Source of the DNA: Methylophilus glucosoxydans
GTDB lineage: Bacteria; Pseudomonadota; Gammaproteobacteria; Burkholderiales; Methylophilaceae
Length of the DNA stretch: 64,000 nt
Direction: 5' to 3'
Assembly (NCBI RefSeq): GCF_042676145.1
Contig: NZ_JBHTJW010000003.1
Coordinates: 186,001-250,000, forward strand
Position numbers and translations under genes: made by a program. This document shows, one piece after another, positions 41,342-50,909 of this stretch; within the stretch, counting starts at the first letter, position 1, and each line of letters opens with the position of its first letter. Below the pieces are notes generated by a model. That model did no database searches. It worked only from the letters and a program-made list of their open reading frames with translations, and was not told where the DNA came from.

Positions 41342-42682
41342 ATGCAAAGTGAAGTCAAAGAGCCCGTCAGCCATGCCGTTGTGGCGGCCGTGCAACTGCC
41401 CAATGTCAGTGATATGGAGTTTGAAGCTTCGCTGAATGAGCTGCGTGAACTGGCAAAAACGCTGGGCTACAAGATTGTCCACACCTTTGTGCAGAAGCGC
41501 GCAGGCTTTGATATCACGGGCTATCTGGGTGTAGGTAAGCGCGAAGAGATTCGTGATTATGTGCGCAGTATGGCCGGAGACCCTGAGGCGCTGGAGTTTA
41601 ATCCTGAGGCCTTGAATATTGAGGCGGTGCTGGTTGACCATGAAATCTCGCCGTCGCAGGCGCGTAACCTCGAAATTGAAGTGGGCTGCGAGGTGATGGA
41701 CCGTACCATGGTCATCCTGGAGATTTTTCACCGCAATGCACGTTCACGTGCGGCACGTGCACAGGTGGAGATTGCGCGGCTGGGTTATATGGCGCCGCGT
41801 TTGCGCGAGGCGGCCAAGCTGGCGGGCCCGCAGGGGCGGCAGCGTAGCGGGGCGGGTGGGCGTGGTGCCGGTGAGTCGCACACCGAGCTGGATAGACGCA
41901 AGATTCGTGACCGCATCGCTGAGCTGCAACAAGAGATTGTGATCATGGATGGCGAGCGCCGCACGCAGCGTGCGCGGCGTCAGGAGCGGCAAACGCTGGC
42001 GAGTGTGGCGCTGGTGGGTTACACCAATGCCGGTAAATCTACCCTGATGCGTGCGCTCACGGGCAGCGAGGTGCTGGTGGCGAACAAGCTGTTTGCCACG
42101 CTGGATACCACGGTGCGCGCCTTGTACCCCGAGAGCGTGCCGCGCGTGCTGGTCAGCGATACGGTCGGCTTTATTAAAAACCTGCCGCATGGCCTGGTGG
42201 CTTCTTTTAAATCCACGCTGGATGAGGCACTGGATGCGGCGTTGTTGCTGCATGTAATTGATGCCAGTGACCCCGGGTTTGAGCGTCAGTTGGAAGTCAC
42301 GGACACCGTGCTGGAGGAAATTGAAGCTGACACCGTGCCGCGGATTCGCGTGTTTAACAAGATAGATTATGTGGGGGATGCCGCCGCGCAAGCCGAGTGT
42401 GAAGCTGCACTGCGCCTGAAATATCCAGATTGCATCGTGATGAGTGCACGCCGCCCGGAAGAAGTGGCTAGTCTGCGGCAGAAGATAGTGGACTTTTTTC
42501 AGCAAGACCTGGAAGAAACCGAGCTTTTCCTGCCATGGTCGGCACAACAAGTGCGCGGCAAAATTTATAGCAGTTGCCAGGTATTGAGCGAGCGCTCTGA
42601 GGAAGAGGGCACCTTCTTCACCTTGCGCGGTGAGCCCAATACCTTCGCGCAATTGCGCGAGCAAGTTTTGCAGCTACAATAA
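41342..42682 (+). CDS. hflX: Ribosome-associated GTPase HflX
   Basis: 446 residues. The N-terminal HflX domain and glycine-rich linker (GPQGRQRSGAGGRGAGESH) are followed by a GTPase domain with G1 GYTNAGKST, G2 TLDTTVR, G3 DTVGFIKNLPHGLVASFKST and G4 NKID. HflX splits stalled 70S ribosomes under stress. In many proteobacteria it follows hfq; here the upstream neighbour is the YidD-like gene instead. Confidence 0.95.
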   Translation: MQSEVKEPVSHAVVAAVQLPNVSDMEFEASLNELRELAKTLGYKIVHTFVQKRAGFDITGYLGVGKREEIRDYVRSMAGDPEALEFNPEALNIEAVLVDHEISPSQARNLEIEVGCEVMDRTMVILEIFHRNARSRAARAQVEIARLGYMAPRLREAAKLAGPQGRQRSGAGGRGAGESHTELDRRKIRDRIAELQQEIVIMDGERRTQRARRQERQTLASVALVGYTNAGKSTLMRALTGSEVLVANKLFATLDTTVRALYPESVPRVLVSDTVGFIKNLPHGLVASFKSTLDEALDAALLLHVIDASDPGFERQLEVTDTVLEEIEADTVPRIRVFNKIDYVGDAAAQAECEAALRLKYPDCIVMSARRPEEVASLRQKIVDFFQQDLEETELFLPWSAQQVRGKIYSSCQVLSERSEEEGTFFTLRGEPNTFAQLREQVLQLQ

Positions 42683-42781
42683 ATCGCCAGCCTCGAACGC
42701 CCACCTGTTGACCTCCATACACGGCACTGGCAACATGCAGGAATCATTTTTTTAAAAAGCCTTGTTAGCGCTTTGCCTATC

Positions 42782-43537
42782 ATGAAAGAACGCCTGGTCT
42801 GCCCCATTTGCAAAACCGCGGGATCACTGCTGGATGTGGTGGATTTGAACAAATCTTGCGAGGAGCAGCGTGGAAAGTATCTGCCTCTCGCAGGCGTAGC
42901 TGTCTATTACAGCCTGTGCAATCACTGTGGTTTTTGCTGGGCGCCTGAGCTGCACCAATGGCCTTTAAGCAAGTTTGAGGAAGATATCTACAACGCGGAC
43001 TATGGGGCGGTTGATCCTGACTATCTTCAGACCAGGCCAACCTCAAATGCAGAGGTCTTGCGTTCGATCTTCCCTGTTTTTCCGCCTACGTTACGGCATC
43101 TGGATTATGGCGGCGGCAACGGGTTGCTCTCACGGCAATTGTCAGCGGCAGGTTGGCATTCTAAGTCGTATGATCCCTTTGTAGACAAGCAGACGGACAT
43201 TGCATCGCTCGGACAATTTGAGCTCATCACCGCCTTTGAGGTGTTCGAGCATGTGCCTGATGTATGGGCGCTGATGTCAGACTTGTCATCGTTGTTGGCT
43301 CAAGACGGATTGGTGTTGTTTTCTACCTTGCTCTCTGACGGTAATATCCATCCAAACCAGCGGCTGAGCTGGTGGTATGCATCCCCGCGCAATGGCCATA
43401 TCAGCCTGTTTTCAAGAAACGCGCTCACTCTGCTAGCCCAGAGCAAGCAATTTAACTTTGGAAGCTTTAATAGCGGCTTCCATGCTTTGTACACCACCGT
43501 ACCACCTTGGGCGAGCCATCTGATTCGTGTGGGTTAG
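42782..43537 (+). CDS. Class I SAM-dependent methyltransferase with N-terminal zinc-ribbon
   Basis: 251 residues from the ATG at 42782. Two CxxC pairs (CPIC near residue 7, CNHCGFC near 43) form a probable zinc ribbon, followed by a Rossmann methyltransferase domain (HLDYGGGNGLLSRQLSAAGW, then ITAFEVFEHVPD). It resembles C-methyltransferases that act on nucleotide sugars or small molecules, but the substrate is unclear. It lies 99 bases after hflX and converges on metR. Confidence 0.8.
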   Translation: MKERLVCPICKTAGSLLDVVDLNKSCEEQRGKYLPLAGVAVYYSLCNHCGFCWAPELHQWPLSKFEEDIYNADYGAVDPDYLQTRPTSNAEVLRSIFPVFPPTLRHLDYGGGNGLLSRQLSAAGWHSKSYDPFVDKQTDIASLGQFELITAFEVFEHVPDVWALMSDLSSLLAQDGLVLFSTLLSDGNIHPNQRLSWWYASPRNGHISLFSRNALTLLAQSKQFNFGSFNSGFHALYTTVPPWASHLIRVG

Positions 43538-43570
43538 CCACCAATCAAAACGGCTAACCGCATGGGTGCA

Positions 43571-44449
43571 TTAAGCCTGTGCCAAGCCAATAAACGCCTG
43601 TACATAATCAATCTGTATATCTGCTTCACGAATCCCTAAGTAAATCTGCTTGGCAATACCTTGCTTACCAAGCTTAACCGGCACCACATCAAACCGGGTT
43701 TGATATTCCTCGACCAACCAGCGTGGCAGGGCGGCGACACCGCGGCCACTGGCGACCATTTGCAGCATGATATCTGTGGTTTCTATGGGCTTATGCACGT
43801 GCGGACTGATGCCGGCGGGTTGTAGAAACTGGTTGTAAATATCGAGACGGTCTATGTCTACCGGGTAGGTGATCAGCGTTTCGCTGCTGAGTTGCTCGGG
43901 TCGCACGTAGTCTGCTTGCGCGAGTGCATGTTGACGATGCACGACGAGCACTTGTTCGTAATCAAACACCGGCTGAAACAGCAGGCCGGGTTTATACAAG
44001 GGGTCGGGCGTGACCAGCATGTCGATCTCGTAGCCAAACAGCGCGCCGATGCCGCCAAACTGGAACTTCTGTTTGACGTCTACATCCACATCCGGCCAGT
44101 CAGCCAGGTAGGGCGAGACCACTTTGAGCAGCCATTGGTAACACGGGTGGCATTCCATGCCGATGCGCAGGGTGCCTCGTTCGCCTTGCGCAAATTGGCG
44201 CAGCCGCTCTTCAGCCAGTGATAACTGCGGCAGCAGGCGGTTAGCGACGGCGAGCAGGTATTGCCCGGCCTGGGTCAGGCGCAGGCTGCGGCCTTCGCGT
44301 AGCCAGATATCCGTCCCCAGTTGCTGTTCGAGCTTTTTAATCGAATGACTGAGCGCCGACTGCGTGAGAAACAGTTTTTCAGCGGCAGCGGTGAGTGAGC
44401 CTTGTTGCTCGACCTCACGGATAATCGCCAGATGGATACGTTCTATCAT
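43571..44449 (-). CDS. metR: LysR-family activator of methionine synthesis
   Basis: 292 residues. The N-terminal helix-turn-helix (LTAAAEKLFLTQSALSHSIK) and effector domain (TLRIGMECHPCYQWLLKVV) match MetR. MetR activates metE, with homocysteine as co-effector. The divergent neighbour 103 bases away is metE, which fixes the identity. Confidence 0.92.
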   Translation of the reverse strand: MIERIHLAIIREVEQQGSLTAAAEKLFLTQSALSHSIKKLEQQLGTDIWLREGRSLRLTQAGQYLLAVANRLLPQLSLAEERLRQFAQGERGTLRIGMECHPCYQWLLKVVSPYLADWPDVDVDVKQKFQFGGIGALFGYEIDMLVTPDPLYKPGLLFQPVFDYEQVLVVHRQHALAQADYVRPEQLSSETLITYPVDIDRLDIYNQFLQPAGISPHVHKPIETTDIMLQMVASGRGVAALPRWLVEEYQTRFDVVPVKLGKQGIAKQIYLGIREADIQIDYVQAFIGLAQA

Positions 44450-44552
44450 GTGTTATATATGAATTAAATTAATAGATAGTTGAAATAATACCATTTTACT
44501 TCATGGGTTGCGCTTTCTAGAATGCCGGCTCTGATTTGTTAAGGAACCCATC
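44450..44552. promoter_or_regulatory. metR-metE divergent control region
   Basis: The AT-rich 103 bases hold both promoters. TGAA (44481-44484) and TTCA (44500-44503) half-sites of the MetR type are present, but their spacing is wider than the standard TGAA-N5-TTCA box. TTAAGGAA serves metE as a ribosome site. There is no cobalamin riboswitch in this gap. Confidence 0.4.
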
Positions 44553-46850
44553 ATGATCACGACCCACAATCTCGGTTTTCCACGCATAGGCGCACAGCGT
44601 GAGCTCAAGTTTGCGCTGGAGGCTTACTGGAAAGGCCAGTCTTCGTTAGACACCCTCAAGCAGGTAGGCAAAGACCTGCGGCAACAGCACTGGCAATTGC
44701 AATCGGTGCTGGATTTGGCGCCTGTGGGCGACTTTGCGTTTTATGACCAGGTGCTGGACATGAGTTTTACGCTCGGCAATTTGCCTGTGCGGGTGCAGGA
44801 TTTTCATGGTGACCCACTGGATAACTATTTTCGTGTGGCGCGTGGACGCTCGGCTGAGTCTGCGGAAGCGCATGCGCAATGTTGTGGTGGTGTGGCGGCA
44901 GGCGAGATGACCAAATGGTTTGATACCAATTATCACTATATCGTGCCCGAGTTTACGGCCAACACGCATTTCAAGCTGGATGCGTCGCGCCTGCTTGCGC
45001 AATTGGCCGAAGCCAAAACACTGGGCGTGCAAACCAAGCCGGTGATCATTGGTCCAGTGACTTATCTGGCGATTGGCAAGGCTAAGGATGATTCAGACCG
45101 GCTGGCGCTGTTGCCGCAATTGCTCAATGTCTATGCCGAGTTGCTGGAAACGCTGGCGCAGCAGGGCGTGGCGTGGGTGCAGGTGGACGAACCTGTGCTG
45201 GTGACCGAGCTGACACCGGAATGGCAGCATGCGGTTAACCTGGCCTATCACCAACTCAAGAGTAGCCGCGTCAAGCTGCTGCTGGCGACCTATTTTGGCC
45301 CGCTGGCGGATAACCAATACCTGGCAGCCAACTTGCCGGTCGCCGGTTTGCATATAGACGCCATCAATGCCCGCCATGAAATTGTGCCGTTGCTGGCGAT
45401 GTTGCCTGCACACAAGGTGCTGTCGCTGGGAGTGATCAATGGCCGCAATATCTGGAAAACCGATTTGAATGCGACACTGGACTGGCTGGCGCCGATTGCC
45501 GAGCGTCTGGGGGACCGTTTGTGGCTGGCGCCTTCTTGTTCGCTGTTGCATGTGCCGGTGGACCTCGACAGCGAGCTTAAACTGGATAGCGAAATCAAGT
45601 CATGGCTGGCGTTTGCCAAGCAAAAGCTCGAAGAGCTGCAGGTGCTGGCCACGGCCTTAAATCATGGCCGCGAGGCGGTGAAAGTGGCTTTGGCCGTCAA
45701 TCAGGTGGCGATAGAGGCACGTCGGTTGTCCAAGCGTGTGCATAATCCGGCTGTGAAGGCCGTGCTGCAAACATTGACGCCGCAACTGAGGCAGCGCCAG
45801 AACGTTTATACGCAGCGTGCTGCCAAACAGGCCGCCTTGTTCAACCTGCCCAAATTCCCCACCACGACCATCGGTTCGTTCCCGCAGACGGCAGAAATCC
45901 GTCAGGCGCGTCGCCAGTTCAAGGCAGGTGAGTTGGATCAGGCGGGTTATCAGGCCGTGATGAAAGCCGAAATTGCGCGTAGTGTGCGCGAGCAGGAAGC
46001 GCTGGGGCTGGATGTGCTGGTGCATGGCGAGGCGGAGCGCAACGACATGGTGGAGTATTTTGGCGAGCAACTGGAGGGCTATGCCTTCAGCCAGTTTGGC
46101 TGGGTGCAGTCCTACGGCTCACGTTGCGTCAAGCCGCCTATCCTGTTCGGTGATATCAGCCGCCCACAAGCCATGACAGTGCAATGGATTGAATACGCGC
46201 AATCACTGACCAGCAAGCCGATGAAAGGCATGCTGACCGGCCCGGTGACCATGTTGAACTGGTCGTTTGTGCGCGATGATCAGCCACGTGAAGTGTCTTG
46301 CTACCAGTTAGCGCTGGCCATACGCCAGGAGGTGCTGGACCTGGAAAAAGCCGGTATCCGCATCATCCAGATTGACGAGGCGGCCTTGCGTGAGGGCTTG
46401 CCCCTGCGTAAGTCAGACTGGAAAAAATATCTGCAATGGGCGGTGGCGTCGTTCCGTATCACCGCAAATGGGGTGGCCGATGAAACCCAGATCCATACCC
46501 ATATGTGTTACTCGGAATTCAATGACATTATTGCCGAGATTGCCGACATGGATGCCGACGTCATTACCATAGAAACTTCGCGCTCGGACATGGAGTTGCT
46601 GGATGCGTTTGATGACTTTAACTACCCGAATGAAATCGGGCCCGGCGTTTACGATATTCACTCGCCGAATATTCCAGAACCTGAGCGGATGGTCGCCTTG
46701 ATGCAAAAAGCGGCGGCGCGCATCCCGGCCGAACGTTTATGGGTGAACCCGGATTGTGGCTTGAAAACCCGCCAATGGGCAGAAGTGATTCCGGCCTTGC
46801 GCAATATGGTGTCTGCGGCCCAGCAGTTGCGTGCACAGGCCGCACTTTAA
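44553..46850 (+). CDS. metE: Cobalamin-independent methionine synthase
   Basis: 765 residues, full length. Start MITTHNLGFPRIGAQRELKF. The zinc ligands of the catalytic domain are seen in HTHMCYSEF and in NPDCGLKTRQW, and the folate/homocysteine region TTIGSFPQTAEIR is intact. It transfers a methyl group from 5-methyl-tetrahydropteroyl-tri-glutamate to homocysteine. It is controlled by the divergent metR and ends at an intrinsic terminator. Confidence 0.97.
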   Translation: MITTHNLGFPRIGAQRELKFALEAYWKGQSSLDTLKQVGKDLRQQHWQLQSVLDLAPVGDFAFYDQVLDMSFTLGNLPVRVQDFHGDPLDNYFRVARGRSAESAEAHAQCCGGVAAGEMTKWFDTNYHYIVPEFTANTHFKLDASRLLAQLAEAKTLGVQTKPVIIGPVTYLAIGKAKDDSDRLALLPQLLNVYAELLETLAQQGVAWVQVDEPVLVTELTPEWQHAVNLAYHQLKSSRVKLLLATYFGPLADNQYLAANLPVAGLHIDAINARHEIVPLLAMLPAHKVLSLGVINGRNIWKTDLNATLDWLAPIAERLGDRLWLAPSCSLLHVPVDLDSELKLDSEIKSWLAFAKQKLEELQVLATALNHGREAVKVALAVNQVAIEARRLSKRVHNPAVKAVLQTLTPQLRQRQNVYTQRAAKQAALFNLPKFPTTTIGSFPQTAEIRQARRQFKAGELDQAGYQAVMKAEIARSVREQEALGLDVLVHGEAERNDMVEYFGEQLEGYAFSQFGWVQSYGSRCVKPPILFGDISRPQAMTVQWIEYAQSLTSKPMKGMLTGPVTMLNWSFVRDDQPREVSCYQLALAIRQEVLDLEKAGIRIIQIDEAALREGLPLRKSDWKKYLQWAVASFRITANGVADETQIHTHMCYSEFNDIIAEIADMDADVITIETSRSDMELLDAFDDFNYPNEIGPGVYDIHSPNIPEPERMVALMQKAAARIPAERLWVNPDCGLKTRQWAEVIPALRNMVSAAQQLRAQAAL

Positions 46851-46886
46851 GCCAGCCGTACTAAAATAACTTATACATTTATTTAC

Positions 46887-46912
46887 AGGGCCCGCATACC
46901 GGGCCCTTTTTT
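46887..46912 (+). terminator. Intrinsic terminator of metE
   Basis: AGGGCCCG-CATAC-CGGGCCCT is a strong GC stem followed by a T-run, 37 bases after the metE stop. Confidence 0.88.
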
Positions 46913-46948
46913 ATCATGCGAGGAGGCGGTAAACAATTATTTTTTATT

Positions 46949-46967
46949 GATAATGATTTTCATTTGT
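46949..46967. promoter_or_regulatory. Fur box ahead of the first FecI-type sigma factor
   Basis: GATAATGATTTTCATTTGT matches the 19-base Fur consensus GATAATGATAATCATTATC at about 14 positions, including both central half-sites. It implies iron repression and places the promoter here, so the sigma gene must start downstream. Confidence 0.7.
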
Positions 46968-47020
46968 GTTTTTTCTTGCCTGCCGCTAAGATATGGTTTT
47001 TATTGATTGTCTTTCACGCA

Positions 47021-47530
47021 GTGCATCTTCATCCTGAACATTCCAAACTCGTGGTTGCCTTGGTCTATCACTACGACGAATTGGTGAGCTATGTCAGACG
47101 CCGTTTTGGCGACCAGCATTTCGCCAGGGATGTGGTGCATGATGTTTGCCTGGAGATCATGGAGCGGCCGCCACAACTGGCGGTGCAAACGCCGATGGCG
47201 TTTTTGCGCAAGCTGTCGCGTCACCGCGCGATTGACCGCTACCGGCAGTACCAGACGCAACAATCCCACCTCAATCACTTGCAGCAGACAGCAGAGCACG
47301 CGCATCAGATCGATGGCGAACGCGTCATGCATTTTGTACAACGTCTTGAGGCCTTGAAGCGCATCATAGAAGCGCTGCCAGCCCGGCAACGGCAAGTGTT
47401 TTTGCTGCATCGTCTGCACGACATGCCGCAGCAGGAGATTGCCGATGCGCTGGGTATTTCACGCAATATGGTGACGCAACATTTTAACAAGGCCATGGGC
47501 AGCATCCAGCGGCAGTGGGCGGGGCTATGA
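47021..47530 (+). CDS. ECF sigma factor of the FecI type (set 1)
   Basis: About 170 residues. The frame is open from 46916, but the metE terminator and a Fur box lie in that part, so I use the GTG at 47021; the exact start is uncertain. Region 2 (YDELVSYVRRRFGDQHFARD, then VVHDVCLEI) and region 4 (RQVFLLHRLHDMPQQEIADALGIS) are typical of iron-starvation ECF factors. It should transcribe the TonB receptor gene at 48516. The stop overlaps the start of the FecR gene (ATGA). Confidence 0.85.
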   Translation: MHLHPEHSKLVVALVYHYDELVSYVRRRFGDQHFARDVVHDVCLEIMERPPQLAVQTPMAFLRKLSRHRAIDRYRQYQTQQSHLNHLQQTAEHAHQIDGERVMHFVQRLEALKRIIEALPARQRQVFLLHRLHDMPQQEIADALGISRNMVTQHFNKAMGSIQRQWAGL

Positions 47531-48375
47531 AAGCATCTGACCACACATTGAGTGCGCCCAACCAGCCTGCTGACCATCAAGATCCGCTGGCGCCATACGC
47601 TGACGCCTTGCGCGCGCACTTTCCCTCCAGGGAGGCCTTGCTGCAGGAAGCCATGCAGCAAACCCGGCAACGGCGTCGAATAAAACAAGCGTTGGCAACC
47701 ACCGCTTGCGGCCTGTTGGCGGCCGTGGTCTGCTATGACCCAGTGTTGTCCAGCCAGCGCCTGCAAACGGCAATCGGTCAGTCTGCCCACTTCCAGTTAC
47801 CGGATGGCTCTGCTGTCAGTCTCAATACCAACACGGTTCTAGTGGCCGAGCAACATCTGCGTTCGCGGCAATTAACGCTGGTACAAGGCGAAGCACTGTT
47901 TAAGGTGAAACACGCCTGGCAACCGTTTACCGTGGATGCCAACCAGGTGAAGATTCGCGATATCGGTACTGTGTTTAACGTCCGCAATACCGCGCAGGGG
48001 GCCATGGTTACGGTGGTGGAGGGCAGTGTAGACGTGATCACTGCGCAGGCACAGCGTCGGCTGACTAAAAATCTCTCGGTGACCACCCGCGGCGCAGCCA
48101 TTTCTGAAAACCGGTGCACCAGTGCCGAGGCGGCTACCGCCTGGCAGCACGGGCGATTGATTTTTGATGGGCTGCCACTGCGTGACGTGGTGGCCGAATT
48201 GCAGCGCTATCACGCTGGTCAGATCACACTGGCGGATGCCCGGGTGGGGCAATACCGCCTATCCGGCGAATACGATATCAATGGCATCGCATCCTTGCTG
48301 GCCGTGTTGCCCGAGATTTTGCCCGTGCGTGTCGAAAAACAGGCAGAGGCTGACGTGGTGATCCGGCAGCGTTAA
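47527..48375 (+). CDS. FecR-family anti-sigma/transmembrane signal regulator (set 1)
   Basis: 282 residues from the ATG at 47527, coupled to the sigma gene by a 4-base overlap. The cytoplasmic N-terminus is about 60 residues, followed by a hydrophobic segment (ALATTACGLLAAVVCYD) and the periplasmic FecR domain (LPDGSAVSLNTNTVLVAE, VVEGSVDVIT). The C-terminal secretin/TonB-like part ends with the usual LPVRVEKQ strand. It carries the signal from the loaded receptor to the sigma factor. The N-terminal sensor region lacks a well-conserved DUF4880 motif. Confidence 0.85.
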   Translation: MKASDHTLSAPNQPADHQDPLAPYADALRAHFPSREALLQEAMQQTRQRRRIKQALATTACGLLAAVVCYDPVLSSQRLQTAIGQSAHFQLPDGSAVSLNTNTVLVAEQHLRSRQLTLVQGEALFKVKHAWQPFTVDANQVKIRDIGTVFNVRNTAQGAMVTVVEGSVDVITAQAQRRLTKNLSVTTRGAAISENRCTSAEAATAWQHGRLIFDGLPLRDVVAELQRYHAGQITLADARVGQYRLSGEYDINGIASLLAVLPEILPVRVEKQAEADVVIRQR

Positions 48376-48515
48376 TCCGTGCGGTTAAGCCGGATTCCCC
48401 GGTTCGATCACGCTGAGTCAGGATCATCCGTAAAAAAATTTCTAAAGGACATCAACATTGGCGAAGGCTGGCACGACATACCCATGTCATTCATTATTTA
48501 TTCAATGGGAAGAAG

Positions 48516-50909
48516 ATGTCATTTACTCGCAACTCTGCCTTGTTCGCCGCTTTGCTGTCCAGCCTGTCTGTGCATGCCGTCGAGCTTGATATGCCCGCAC
48601 AACCGCTAGACAAGGCGTTGAAGGCCCTGGCCCACCAGACCGGGGAAAGCATTATTTTTTCAACGGAACTCACCGAGCACAAACAGGCGCCTGCGCTCAA
48701 GGGTGACTTGAGTGTGCGGCAAGCGCTGGAAAAGCTGCTGGCAGGCAGTGGGCTGGTGTTAAAAGCCACCGCCGCTGGCTATACGCTGACTAAAGCCGCT
48801 CCCCCGCCACATACACATAGTGAGCCACAAGACCTGCCAGAGGTCAGCGTGTCTGGGCAAACCGTGCAAGAGCCCGCCAATGGGCCAGTCAAAGGCTATG
48901 TTGCCAAGCGTAGCGTGACGGCGACCAAAACCGATACCGCCTTGATTGAAACGCCGCAATCCTTGTCGGTGGTGACACGTGACCAGATGAACGCACAGGG
49001 CGTGCAGTCGGTAGGCGATGCCTTGCGCTATACCGCGGGTGTGCAGTCCGAAGCAAACGGGCCAGACCCGCGCGCCGACAATATTGGTATCCGTGGCTTT
49101 AGCCTGGGCCGGGACCAGTTCCGCGATGGTTTGCGTAATTACGCATTTAATAACCAGGGCGGTACGGTGGTTGAGGCTTATGGCCTTGAGCGCATTGATT
49201 TATTACGCGGCCCTTCCTCCATTGTGTATGGCCAGGGCGCGCCGGGTGGGCTGGTTAATCTGGTCAGCAAACGGCCCACGGATAAACCGCTGCATGAGCT
49301 GGGGTTGACCTTGGGCCAGTATGACCGGCAACAGGTGCGTGGCGATGTCAGCCAATGGCTAGATGATGAGGGCGTGTGGTCTTACCGCCTGGTGGGCTTG
49401 GTGCAAAAAAGCGATACGCAGATCGACCGTGTCACTGACGACCGTGTCTATCTGGCGCCTTCATTGACTTGGCGGCCTTCGGACGCGACCCAGCTGACCT
49501 TGCTGACCGACTACCAGAAAAATGACCGTGGCCAGGGCTACCAGGCATTGCCGCGGGTCGGCACACTGGTGAGTAGCCCCTTTGGCAAAATTTCCACCAG
49601 CCGGTATGTGGGTGAGCCAGGCCTGGATAAATACGTGCAGGAACGATATTCGGTGGGCTACCAGTTTGAACATGCGTTTAATGAGCACTTGACCCTGCGT
49701 CAGAACCTGCGCTACCAGCAACTGCGCACCGATGCCATTTCAACCTATTTGGTGAGCTTGCGTGCAGACCAGCGCAGCATCAACCGGGCAGCGATGGGCA
49801 CCGATGAAAATGTCGACAATGTGGTGGTGGATACGCATCTGCAAGGGCACTGGTCACATGGCATGTTTGAGCATACGGTGCTGGCGGGAATAGACAGCCA
49901 GCGCCTGGATAACCATGTGCTGCGTACATCAGGGACGGCGAGTCCGCTGGATCTGTATACGCCGGTATATGGGGTGACGCCGGTGAATCTGCTGCTGTCA
50001 GCCAATTTGAAGCAACAGCAACGCCAAACCGGGATTTACTTGCAGGACCAAGTAAAAATTGACCGCCAGTGGGTGGCGACCCTCGGGGTTCGTCAGGACC
50101 ATACCCGCATGCAAACAGATAATGTGCTGAGTCCTGCAGCCTCCTCGTCGCAACGCGATCAGGCAGAAACCTGGCGCAGCGGCCTGGTTTACCTGGCGGA
50201 GAATGGCCTAGCGCCGTATGCCAGTTACACGGAGTCGTTTTTACCGGTGATCGGCACCATGTTTGATGGCAAGGCCTTCGCCCCTGAAACCGGCAAACAA
50301 TATGAACTGGGCATCCGCTACCAGCCTAAAGACAGCCAGACACTGTTGAGCGCGGCCGTCTTTGATTTGCGCCGCCAGAACGTGACCACGACTGACCTGC
50401 AGCATCCTACGTTTAATCTGCAGAATGGGGAGGTGCGTACCCGCGGGCTGGAGCTTGAAGCCAAGACTCAGTGGGACGCCTGGTCGCTGATTGGTAGTTA
50501 TACTTATATGCTGCCTGAAATCACGCGCAGTAATAATAGCTTGCAGGGGGTGCCGTTCCAGGGCAAAGATCCTAACCATGTGCCTCACCATACCGCCGCA
50601 TTATGGACCGACTATCGCTTGCCTGGGCAATGGCTGCCCGGCCTGGTGGTCGGCGGCGGCGTGCGTTACACCGGTAGCCGTTTCGGTAACGATGCCAACA
50701 CTTTCAAGCTGCCGTCTTATACGCTGGTAGACTTGGCGGTCCGTTATGATTTGTCCCAGCTGGGCACAGGCTGGAAAGGCTGGCAATTTGCACTCAATGC
50801 CAGTAATTTGTTTGATAAGGAGTATGTGGCCAATTGTGCATACAGTGGCGACGGTTGCAAATGGGGCTACCGCCGTAATGTGATGGCCAATTTAAATTTT
50901 CAATGGTAA
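48516..50909 (+). CDS. TonB-dependent siderophore receptor with STN signalling domain (set 1)
   Basis: 797 residues. Order: signal peptide (to HAVEL, about residue 21), STN domain (DMPAQPLDKALKALAHQTGE), plug (TALIETPQSLSVVTRDQMN, DNIGIRGFSLGRDQFRDG) and a 22-strand barrel ending GYRRNVMANLNFQW, with aromatic end residue. The C-terminal CAYSGDGCKWGYR disulfide-type motif is common in FhuA-like hydroxamate siderophore receptors. The STN domain and the preceding FecI/FecR pair mean that ligand binding switches on its own transcription. Confidence 0.93.
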   Translation: MSFTRNSALFAALLSSLSVHAVELDMPAQPLDKALKALAHQTGESIIFSTELTEHKQAPALKGDLSVRQALEKLLAGSGLVLKATAAGYTLTKAAPPPHTHSEPQDLPEVSVSGQTVQEPANGPVKGYVAKRSVTATKTDTALIETPQSLSVVTRDQMNAQGVQSVGDALRYTAGVQSEANGPDPRADNIGIRGFSLGRDQFRDGLRNYAFNNQGGTVVEAYGLERIDLLRGPSSIVYGQGAPGGLVNLVSKRPTDKPLHELGLTLGQYDRQQVRGDVSQWLDDEGVWSYRLVGLVQKSDTQIDRVTDDRVYLAPSLTWRPSDATQLTLLTDYQKNDRGQGYQALPRVGTLVSSPFGKISTSRYVGEPGLDKYVQERYSVGYQFEHAFNEHLTLRQNLRYQQLRTDAISTYLVSLRADQRSINRAAMGTDENVDNVVVDTHLQGHWSHGMFEHTVLAGIDSQRLDNHVLRTSGTASPLDLYTPVYGVTPVNLLLSANLKQQQRQTGIYLQDQVKIDRQWVATLGVRQDHTRMQTDNVLSPAASSSQRDQAETWRSGLVYLAENGLAPYASYTESFLPVIGTMFDGKAFAPETGKQYELGIRYQPKDSQTLLSAAVFDLRRQNVTTTDLQHPTFNLQNGEVRTRGLELEAKTQWDAWSLIGSYTYMLPEITRSNNSLQGVPFQGKDPNHVPHHTAALWTDYRLPGQWLPGLVVGGGVRYTGSRFGNDANTFKLPSYTLVDLAVRYDLSQLGTGWKGWQFALNASNLFDKEYVANCAYSGDGCKWGYRRNVMANLNFQW

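Noticed and set aside
44450..44552. Cobalamin riboswitch before metE
   Set aside because: The gap is only 103 bases and has none of the conserved riboswitch blocks.
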